Source: Takifugu bimaculatus (lineage: Eukaryota > Chordata > Actinopteri > Tetraodontiformes > Tetraodontidae). Taken from it: a DNA stretch of 64,000 nucleotides. The stretch's first letter is position 1. Each line of letters begins with the position of its first letter. The notes under the pieces were generated by a model. The model saw nothing but the letters and a program-made list of their open reading frames with translations, was not told the origin of the DNA and searched no databases. Location of the stretch: the NCBI GenBank assembly GCA_004026145.2, contig CP034994.1:11415509-11479508 (forward strand). The letters are read 5' to 3'. Made by a program: the position numbers and the translations under genes. Below are positions 45,479 to 56,000 of this stretch, one piece after another.

Positions 45479-48400
45479 ATGGAATCTCAACCTATATTGA
45501 GGTGAGCCTGTGTGCATTGCACTTGAAAAGAAACCTACGTTTATTTCAAGATAACTTTCGTTTCCCGTTAGCCCGCACCGCAGTTATGGAGTGGCCAACC
45601 CCGGATATGTTCCCACGGCAGAGTCCCAGCCAGGTAAGATGCAGTTGATTACAGTGTTGTTACTTTTACACGCTTTCACATGTTGCGAGCCGAAATGACA
45701 TTATTTCTATTATATACTTCTTACAATATTGTTTTAATCCCACCGCCCCTTCTCTCCGCGCACTTTTCCACACCACAACCACGCACACGCATCTGACGTC
45801 ATCTTGACGTACAGGTATTTTGAGGTCTTTGACATCAGCGATTGCTGGTTGCTGGGTCGTGGGTCACAATTAGTGATCGTAAAGTGTTTCCAGAGGCAGT
45901 ATCTTTATTGCAGCTTTAATTGATCTCCGGATGGCTGACAACGCAGAGGCACAAGGTAAGTCGTGACCCTCTCGGGCATCAACCCAACGCCTTAAAAGTG
46001 TCATGTGAGAAACCCTGTAAGCGTAAACCCACCGCGTTTGTCGACATCACGAAACTATTACCATCGTGTACGTGCTTGTTTGTCTCCTTAAACCTATCCG
46101 GGCTTTTTTAAAAAATCAAAAGTTCGCTTTTATAAATATACAATGGAAAAAGATTGAACTGGTTCTTCTGGTTTTCTTGAAGCGATGTTCGCCCCACCCG
46201 CGGGTGATCCTGCTGGGCCCAGCGCTCCTCCAGCCAGTATGTTTGACAGCATGCCCGGTTATGAAGGAACGGTGTCGGGAGGAGGTACGGTGCCACGATA
46301 CAAAAGCTTCAACAATATGAACTTAACCTATGTCAAAACAAGATTATTGAAAAAAAAAAAACATTTATAAAACTCCTCAGACTGTATACCAATGTAGAAA
46401 TGGTGGCAGAGCCGTTGTATTCTAAATTAAATGTGATGTAAATGATGTTGCAGTTTTAAAAGATAAAGCAACCGCGTAAATAAATCAAACCATTTTTGGG
46501 GTGTTACAGGTGGGTATCTCCCCCCGCCCATGCCTACCTTTCCAGTTCCGCAGCCTGAACCTCAACCACAAACACCAAGTTGGAAGTAAGATTTCAGTAT
46601 TTCACTTCCCCCCCCCCAGTTGCTTCAGCTGTTGCAAAATATCTATATTAAGTCACGACCATCATGTGACGAGTGCTGCTTCCTCTTTTGAGTACATTGT
46701 TCCTGGGCCACTTTCTCTGTTAACAGCATCCCGTCCATAACTGAGGACACTGCTCGGGAGGCTTTTGTCCTGTTTACCTCCAGCAAGTGCTGCTACAGCT
46801 CAGCCCCAGCGAAGGATGGCGTAATCACCGCAATGGAGGCCTTCAATACATATCGGGTGAGACAGTGTTCCCGCAAAGGTGGAACTGTAAACACATCACA
46901 AGAAAATGACCCAAAAAGACAAAGATGTAAATCAAACTTTTGATTTGTTCCAGTATCGGCTGGAAACCTTCGTTGAATCAAGATCGACAGAGTGGAGTTA
47001 TGAGCCCTACAATGGTGAAGTGTCCTGGCCTCTCACTGTCCCACGGCTATTACTGCTCTTCCTAATCATGGTGATTCGCTGCAGGTCAGGCGGTAGATGC
47101 TTACGTTCAGCCCCCTCCTGGTCCGTGGGACATTCCAGCAACGCCGCCCAGTTTTTTCATGGACGGCAAAACGGTCGTCAAAGTTCCGTACACCTCATCC
47201 ATGAAGGTAAATGAAGTTTTGGGTGGATTTAAACACGGTTGCATCTGCTTTTATTTTTTGCTGATGGCGACCATGTCCCACGCAGGGTTGCCACGTCTGT
47301 GTGGGAATGGGGCGGAAACCTTGCAAAGATTGTGCCGGATCTGGGAATGTAAGTCCTTGGCTGCAGCCTCCTTTACTCAGCTAAGGTAGTTACAGACTCT
47401 AATCATCCCATTGATTTTCTTGGCCCATTAGAAAGTTTGCTGGGTGTGCAATGGCTCTGGTTTCCGCCACGGTGGCGATCGCTGCCATCACTGCAAGTGG
47501 CAGGGGCAGAGAAAAGTGAGTGGCAGTCAGTGATAATAGCACCGTTACAGGCGTTTCCTGAACTGTCCAGTCATTTAATGATAACACCATTGTGGTTGCA
47601 GCTGCAGTCACTGTCACGGACAGGGATCCTACCCTGTGCAGCATGTGCCATGGAAAACAACAGCTTCTGGTCTACATCAACCTCACTGTGAAATGGTAAC
47701 ATGACAAATGGCCAAAACATGCCAGGGAACTTCAAAAGTGTAGATTTAGGCCAGGAAACCATCAATCGTTTGTTTTTCCAGGACCAACAACTCCAACGAC
47801 TACGTGGTGGAGCAGTCAAGCGGACTGCAGGTGGACAACTTCAGCAAGGTGTCTGGCAAGGAGGTTTACAGAGACTGTCAGTACATGGTAAGCATTTTTC
47901 AGTTCTCAGCATGTCTACAGTGACTGTTTTTCTATGAACCTTGCACAGAGCTTTGATTTTCTTCCCCTCAAATGACTACAGCGAGTGTAGCTGCACTTTA
48001 ACCCAGATTTCCCAAGAAATTGTGTTTAAATTAAAGCGTTTGCATATGCAAACTCATATCTGGCTCAGTGTGGGTTTGTAGTTACTTTAACAGGTTTCAC
48101 AGGTTAAATCCAGGGCAGCAGGGGCTGTCAGTGCGTAGATTATTCATGTAAAGATAAGAAAATTACTTAGATTTGTTTGTATAATGCAAATACTTGTCCT
48201 GTAAAGGTGTACCCAGTGTTGGGTTTTCCAGACCCTTCAGTGGTACAAGCATCACAGCAATTTGTCAACGACCACCAGAGCAGATTCTCCCAGACATCCC
48301 GCATCCTGCAGCAGGTCCTGATTTATTTATTTATTTATTTTTTTAAATGTGTGAATAACATAATCCTTAATTGTTCTTGGTTAAATTCTCCATCTGCATG

Positions 48401-48612
48401 CCAGCACATAGAATAGCTAAAAACCTTCCATTTCTGTTGTGTAACAAGCATGTGCGTTTTTTGTTTTGCAGCGTCAAACCATTGAACTGATCCCTGTCAC
48501 GAAGGTGAACTACTCCTGGAAAGGGAAATCTCATGTTTACTTTGTCTATGGAAATGAGTTTAAAGTTAATGCAGATAACTACCCTGCTACCTGTTGCTGT
48601 ACTGTACTGTAA
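45479..48612 (+). CDS. ssuh2: SSUH2 homolog (DnaJ-type zinc-finger protein), with two apparent frame breaks
   Basis: Exons: 45479-45501, 45572-45633, 46183-46284, 46510-46585, 46727-46856, 46954-47014, 47085-47206, 47286-47348, 47432-47515, 47602-47695, 47782-47887, 48207-48314, 48472-48612. It resembles human SSUH2 (C3orf32): FVLFTSSKCCYSS, YRLETFVESRSTEW, then a cysteine-rich CxxCxGxG array (CHVCVGMG, CKDCAGSG, CWVCNGSG, CHHCKWQG, CSHCHGQG, CSMCHG), then LLVYINLTVKW and a C-terminus rich in conserved motifs (RILQQRQTIELIPVTKV). All junctions keep phase except 47432-47515 to 47602-47695. There the frame encoding CSHCHGQG and the one encoding CSMCHG each need a one-base shift. Function is poorly known; the human gene has been tied to odontogenesis and dentin dysplasia. 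An alternative first exon lies at 45931-45955. Confidence 0.88.
45794..45801. promoter_or_regulatory. ssuh2: Consensus CRE (CREB/ATF) site
   Basis: The palindrome TGACGTCA lies 130 bases upstream of the alternative ssuh2 ATG, followed closely by TTGACGTA. The site is seen; regulation is inferred. Confidence 0.45.
45931..45955 (+). CDS. ssuh2: Alternative first coding exon of ssuh2
   Basis: ATG at 45931 encodes MADNAEAQ plus one base and ends at the strong donor CAAG|GTAAGT. Phase 1 fits the exon at 46183 (G|CG, alanine). The upstream pair of exons (MESQPIL and SPHRSYGVANPGYVPTAESQP) reaches the same phase. A full CRE palindrome (TGACGTCA, 45794-45801) lies 130 bases upstream. Use of both starts is inferred from splice signals. 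Confidence 0.6.
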
Positions 48613-48883
48613 TGTAATTGCATTTGTCTCTTGAAATTTCTCACATGACATATGGACAGTTCAGATTTTGTTAATAGCGACAGTATATTGCAACAGTAAC
48701 CAGACATAGAAATATTACCACTTAGTAATCAAAAACAAATGCATGATAATGTTACTGAATGTTATTTACCACTTTATTCTGCATGCAAATGTTATCCATT
48801 TAATAATGTGGCAAATTTGTTTCTATATATTTTTTATATAATTTTGCGTAACAAAACCCACTAATTCTGTTTTGTCCCGTTGG

Positions 48884-48889
48884 AATAAA
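48884..48889 (+). terminator. ssuh2: ssuh2 polyadenylation signal
   Basis: AATAAA lies 272 bases after the stop codon, in AT-rich sequence, followed by a GT-rich stretch. Confidence 0.6.
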
Positions 48890-48912
48890 ATGAGTTTTAC
48901 AATACATTGGCG

Positions 48913-50010
48913 CTTAAATCTGTCGTCATTAAAAGTGGACTGTCGCCTATTAAATGACGTAGTTAACGTGCTCGCCATAATGATAATAAAACGTGAACAC
49001 AAAGCTATAGTAAAGGAGATTTATCTCTGCTAGAGAAAACGTTGTCGAAGTGTATATATTGGCTCAGAAGTAATCGAGTTTAGGCTTGTATCGTTAGATT
49101 TGGAGCTCGGAAATTTTGTGAAAGTGAGAGGAACTGAGCGAAACAACGAGGTAAAGTTAGCATGTTTGCTAAGTTCTAGGCTGATCTGTGATGCTGACAT
49201 GCAGCTAGGCTAACGTTACATGTATACGTTGCTTTTTTTTGGCTTCAACGGTTTTGTAATCTGACATAACTGACCGGTTTATATGCAAACGAATCTGTTT
49301 TAAAACGAACTAGTTGTATCATAGACTTAGCCGCATATTGTGGGTAGCGGGCTAAAACGCGTAATTCTTAGCCACAGCTTGGCTAATTTTAACACAGTAT
49401 TGCAGGAGCAGTGTTGAGATGTGTTGTTACTTTCGTACTTCAAGAATAGACACCGTGTGTTTAAACCTAGTTTGTAGCGCTTTAATTGAATTAGACAATA
49501 TACACTTAAGTAATTAAAAATAGATTCTAGCTCCTTGGAACGGCAGCGGGCATTCGCGTTTGACAGTTCTGGTCTCTGGAGGGCAGCTGCACCTGCACAC
49601 GTCTGGGGTTTGTAAACCAGCAGAGCACATCCTCCCTGTGTTCCTCCGACTTTAGAGCAACGTGTTAGCGGCGAATATAACGGATGCATCGCTGCTTTAC
49701 ACTTGTTTACTGCATTGCGTGTATTAGAGTAACACCTGCCTTGCTCGCAAGGTTACCTCTGAGGTCACAAATACAGACTTATTGCCCCCAAGGGAGGAGG
49801 TGATGTGACAGCCTGTGTTCTGTCCATTTCTGCTGTCCTGTGATTCTGCAGTCACCTCATTACTTTTGCAGCTATACATATTTGCTCCCTGCATCTCATT
49901 TTTTCAGCAAAATTATTTTCATATTCAAGATTGTGACCAAGGGCCTTTGGTCATAAAGCAACCTACTACGTTAGGCGACCAAGTTAAAATAGTTGTTTGT
50001 GTATCCTCAG
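48913..50010 (+). promoter_or_regulatory. dcaf1: dcaf1 promoter and probable non-coding first exon
   Basis: A likely untranslated exon ends at the donor ACGAG|GTAAAG (49151). The next acceptor is CCTCAG at 50010, six bases before the dcaf1 ATG. No TATA box was recognised, and the exact start site is unknown. The rest of the interval is intron 1 with no other gene. Confidence 0.45.
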
Positions 50011-50015
50011 TCAAG

Positions 50016-53000
50016 ATGGCGTCAGCATCTGCCAGTGTGGACTCCAAGGCAGAGCTGACTGCTCTCCTGGAACAGTGGGAAAGAGAACAGCAAGGAAGTA
50101 CACAGGAGCTGGTTAACATTCTCACAAAGTCAGTTCTGCTTCCTGAATAATAAAACCACAATCCCTTGGCAGTCACATTTTTTGGTTGACTATATGTGGA
50201 AAAAAAAATCTAACTTTCAGAATCTCAGAGCTTGTTGAGAAGGAGACAGAAGAGTACCATAAAGCAGATCCAGACCCTTTCGACGATCGCCACCCAGGTA
50301 TTCAAAAGAAAAGACGGGGTTAAAGGGGTTAAAATATGGCAAATGTTGACATTTGCCATATTATATTTTCTTGCCCACCAGGGAGAGCTGATCCAGAATG
50401 TGTGCTCGGGCACCTGCTCAAGATCCTGTTCAAGAATGATGACTTTATGAATGCAGTAAGAGTTTTTAAAACAATATTTCTGCTAAGTAAAGAGGGCTTT
50501 AAATTTAAACTTGAGATTTGTTCCTCTTTTTGTATAGCTGGTTAACAGCTATGTGATGACCAGCAGAGAGTTTCCCCTTAATGCCGCTGCATGTCGTCTA
50601 CTTCAAAACATAATGCCCGGATTGGAAACTGCTGTGGTCTTTCAAGAAAAGGTAGGTGAATGTTCAGTGGTTAAAATTAATAATAGCATTTGGGATGTGA
50701 ATGGTAGCAGACAAACTAAGCTGCTGCCTCACAGTGATGTCATTTCCAGGGGCAACAGTCCAATATGATTAAACAAATATGGTATTACACAATTGTTTTT
50801 TCAAATTCTACTGATTCTTTTACTTTCAAATCTCTGTATTTTTATTTTTTTTCAATTGACATCAGTCTCATAGAAAATCATTTGTTGCACACATTGCATC
50901 ACTGTCATGTGAATATTGGTTTTGTGTGTTTGTTCTTCTCAGGAGGGCATAGTTGAACGCCTTTTCAAGTGGGCACGGGAGGCCGAGCAGCCCCTCAGGA
51001 TCTATGCCACAGGCCTGTTGGCTGGTGCTATGGAGAACCAGGACATTGCAGCCAATTACAGGGAGGAGAATTCAGTTTTGGTCAGTAACAGGTCTCTTTC
51101 AAACGACGGATTTGTTTTTAATGAACTGAATGTGAATGTCATCACATCCACAGACCAATCGGGAATCAAAACGCATTTTAGCTGGGGGGCGTAATCCTCA
51201 GGTTACAAAAGCCTTTCTTTTGTGAGAGTTATTCAATCTCTGAAGTCACATTTATCATAAGTATTGTTATCATTTCTTTGTTAATACAGAGAGCTGTGGA
51301 TTATTTTATCTTCTGAGACATCAACACTATTACAGCAAAAGTTATTAAAATTAATATTTTAACAGAAAATTGAGTCTTTTTTTAATATTTTGTGCTTCTT
51401 TCTCAGCAACCCAATAAGAAATGCAAGCCTGATGTAAAATAAGAGTCCCACTATACGCTTTACTCCAACAGGTGCCTTTGATGCTGCATCGGTTGCGTGA
51501 GCTTCAGGATCAAGATGCTGAGAACAGAAGGGAAATCAAAAGGCCCAGCCCCAGGAAGACTTTGGGCCAACCCTTGCTGCCTTTAGATGAGGAGGCTGTG
51601 GATGGAGACTTTGAAGAGAAGTCCATTACGACGGATAGAAATGGTGGTGAAAGCGGCAATATCGGACCAGAAGAAGATGGAAAAATTGCCGTCTCGAGCA
51701 TTGAGTCTGAAAACGAGCTCTCGTTCCATCTCAGCTCACCCTGTAAGACCAGCAGCCACAATGACTCCACTGTAAAAACTATGATGAAGCCCATGTCTGC
51801 GCCGGGTTCGTTGACGCACCAGACTCTCGCCGATGGCAACGGTTCCGTGAGGCGGAAGACGCAGCGAGAGGGCAGCAGGACTTTAAATCACAAGCTCAAC
51901 TTCTCTTTGCCAGAGCCCGATAGGAACTTCAGTGAGCTTTCCAACAGCAGCTGGTCTGAAATGAGCCCCTGGGTCATTGGCAACAATTATCACCTGTACC
52001 CTCTGACCGCAGAGATTGAGCAGAGACTCATCCTGCAGTATCTCACACCTCTAGGAGAATATCAGGAGGTTGGTCTTTTTTTTTTTTTACTGTGTTTTGT
52101 TATAACCTCTCCACTAGATGTCGCTCTATTCTCATATTCTTTCGCATTTTTAGAGCGACTCATTATTTGTGCACAGCTTTCCATAAAATATATAGAAAAT
52201 CACCATATCCCTTGTACTGAGGACACGCTTCCCATTTTTGCTGTAGCTGCTGGCAGTATTCATGCAGATGGGAGCTCGGGAACTGCTCATGCATTATATG
52301 GACCTCAAGCAGACCAATGATGTGCAGCTTACCTTTGAGGCACTCAAGGTAAAGTCATACTTGTAGTTGGCCACGCATGCCACCATAATAGTAAAAGTCC
52401 AGCTCACTTTTCTCTCTTTTACAGTACTTGGCCTCCCTGCTGTTGCACAAGAAATTTGCTGCTGAGTTTGTGGCTCAAGGGGGAGTTCCAAAGCTCCTGG
52501 AAATTCCCAGGCCCTCTATGGCTGCTACCGGTGTTTCTCTGTGCCTCTATTACCTTGCCTACAACCAGGATGCCATGGAAAGGGTAAAAATTAAAACCAA
52601 AGACCCTCCAAATATGTCTGGTCCTAAAAATGTAATCTTGCCAGTAATTTTCAGATAAAACTTCTATTTCTGATGTCGGTTGATTTGCTGCGTTCCACAG
52701 TAGAGCTGAAAATGTTCCGATGGTCAGCGTATAGTTTTGAGTACAATGAGTGTATATTTAGTTGTAGTCACTACTGCTGTACTGTTTGCTCTCAAGGTCT
52801 GCATGCTGCCCCACTCCATCCTGGCAGATGTGGTCAGTTACACGCTGTGGCTGCTGGAATGCTCGCACGCATCTGGCTGCTGCCACGCCACAATGTTCTT
52901 CTCCATCTCCTTTTCTTTCCGTGCCGTCTTGGAGCTGTTTGACAGGCAAGACGGGCTCCGACGTCTTGTTAATCTGGTAGGCATCAGTAACCTTGTACTG

Positions 53001-56000
53001 ACCATAACCAGAATCTTTCACAGACGTGACACAATTACTAAAGGAATTGGAGTCAAAATGATTTGACAGCAAACGGGTTGATTTCTTATGAACCGACTGA
53101 TTCCAGATCAGCACACTGGAAATCCTGAACCCTGATGACCAGGGAACACTGCTGAGCGATGATGAGATTTTCTCCAGCAGGCAGACAGCCAAACACACCT
53201 GCATGGCGCTGCGGAGATATTTTGAGGCCCATCTGGCAATCAAGGTAGAGCAGGTGAAGCAGTCCTTACAGCGAACAGAGGGGGGCGCTCCCATTCATTC
53301 GCAACCCTATTACAAGGTATGTGAATTATAAACCATGAATAAACTATTTTTATTTTATCAGCAAAGCTTGGACAAGAGTACACATTTAGTTGTTAATATG
53401 CAAGATATTAATTAGGATGATCAAATGATCATTTATTGGTGCTGTTCTTCCATCAGGCGGTCAGCTACAGTCGTGAGCAGGTGGTGGAAATGATGGAGTT
53501 CCTGATTGAGTACAGTCCACCCCGACTGTACTGGGAACCAGCAGAGGTCTTTCACAAGCTGTCTTGTGTCCAACTCCTCCTGCAGCTCATTTCAATTGCC
53601 TGCGATTGGAGGACATATTACGGCAGGTGTGGAACAGATCGTGATCCTCACCCCTCCCCCAGTTTTTTATGTAGCTTTTTCACAAGAATGCTGCCTGGTG
53701 CAGATCACCAATGATGGGTTCACTCGTTTCTGTAGGAGTGACACAGTGCGGTACGCCCTTGATATCCTGAGTATCCTGACAGTTGTTCCAAAAACCCAGC
53801 TGCTGATGTCTGAGGCTGTTGCAGTGTTTGATGAGGGGGGGTCGTCTGTGTCCACTATTGGTAGGCCTTGCTTGATTACTGGCAATGAATTTATGGAAAA
53901 TGTGTGTTACAGCGTATAATAATAATGCTTTTTCCATATACTCTGCAAATGTGCCAGTCTTGCTCTTCTATTTTTGTGAATTTTAATGCAGCAGAATTTA
54001 TTAATTACTCTCCATCTATTACATTGGACCTTTGTACTTGATTTTGTTTTTTCGAGTTCATAAAGCTTGTCCCCAGTTGTGCTAAAAGCTGTTTCACATG
54101 TTTCTTTCCTTGCTAGGTTTTTCATTTAAGTGTTTGTTTTTCTCAGGGATGAGTATCGTCCTGGCAGTGGCTGAGGGGGAGGTGTTTGTGAACGATGCCG
54201 AGATTCAAAAGTCAGCGCTGCAGGTCATCATCAACTGTGTCTGCGCACCAGACAAAAGAATGTCGAGCATCGGCAAGTTCATCGCAGGTTCCCCTCGTCG
54301 GCGCCTGCCTCAGCAGACCAAAGCCAGCGAGAGCGTGCTCACTAAGATGTGGAATGTGGTTCAGTCCAACAACGGCATCAAGGTACAGCTAAACAATGGG
54401 CTGAACCAGTCCCCTCGTGTTCCCAGCTAATCTCCAATTCCGTTTTAACTTAAATACTACATGGCGTTTTGCAGGTGCTGCTGTCGCTCCTGACAGTGAA
54501 GATGCCCATTACAGATGCGGATCAGATCCGGGCTCTGGCCTGTAAGGCTCTGGTGGGCCTGTCCCGCTCCAGCACTGTCAGACAGATCATCAGCAAGCTG
54601 CCTCTGTTCAGCAGCGGGCACATCCAGCAGCTGATGAAAGAACCCGTGCTCCAGGACAAGCGCAGCGAACACGTGAAGTTTTGTAAGTTCGCAGCCGAGC
54701 TGATCGAACGAATCTCCGGCAAACCGCTGCTGATCGGAACGGACGTGTCTCTGGCCTGGCTGCAGAGGGCCAGCGTGGTGGCTCAGTCTCGGATCTCCTT
54801 CCCCGACAAAGAGCTGCTGCTGCTTATTAGGAACCACCTCATTGCCAAAGGCCTTCAGGATACAGCCACCACTCTCACCAAAGAGGCTGAGCTGCCGATA
54901 CCATGTCTGTCTCATTCTTCAAGTTCCCCCTCTAATTTTCCCTCTGTTGCTCCGCCTGTTGCAACTTTACCCCGCACCCCACGGCTGGCCAACGGTGTCG
55001 GGTCAAGACTGACCAACCATTCTTCTCATTTGCCCACACCTGGGTCCACCAGTTCACAGACGCGCCCCTCTACGTCTCAACCCTCTGGGTCTTCATCTTT
55101 CCCCTCCACGTCGGTCCATCACTCCAGCAATGGCTCGCCGCTCATCGGACGGATCGTTTTCTCCCGTGAACGCCAGACGGGTTGCAGCGTGATGACCTGC
55201 AAGAAAACCCGAGTTCTGAGGCAAAAGTCTGACCACGGGGCCTTCAGCCAGAGCCCAGCTATGAAGAAGCAGTTTGACAGACACCTGCCCTCTCCCCCAG
55301 CGTTGGACAGCATTATTACAGAGTATCTGAGGGAGCAGCATTCCCGCTGCAAGAACCCTGTGGCTACATGCCCACCTTTCTCCCTCTTCACCCCTCATCA
55401 GTGCCCTGAACCAAAACAGAGACGCCAGGCCCCCGTCAACTTCACATCCCGGCACACGCGAAGTGTCGTCTATCCAAAATATGGAGGAGTGGACGGAGGC
55501 TGCTTCGACAGACATCTCATCTTCAGCAGGTGGGTAGCCTCAGTGGACTCGTGGTATCTATACTGGCGTATACTAGCGTCTTTCTTCCTTTCCAGGTTTC
55601 GACCCATTTCTGTATTCAGGGAGGCAGATGAGGATGAGAGTGGTTTCATGTGCTGTGCCTTCTCCGCCCGCGAGCGGTTCCTCATGCTGGGGACATGCAC
55701 TGGCCAGCTCAAGCTCTACAACGTGTTCACGGGGCAGGAGGAAGCCAGCTACAGCTGTCACAGTTCAGCGATCACCCACCTGGAGCCGTCAAGGGTCAGT
55801 AAAGGCTCCAGGACACAAAACCAGGACGTGTTTGGCTGTTTGATTAAAAAGTAGTGACACAGCTTCCGTTTAATCACTGTCTGAATAACAATGTGTGTAT
55901 TTTTAGGATGGTTCTCTGCTTTTAACGTCAGCCTCTTGGAGTTACCCTCTGTCTGCGCTGTGGGGCATGAAATCAGTGTTCATCATGAAGTAAGTGATGT

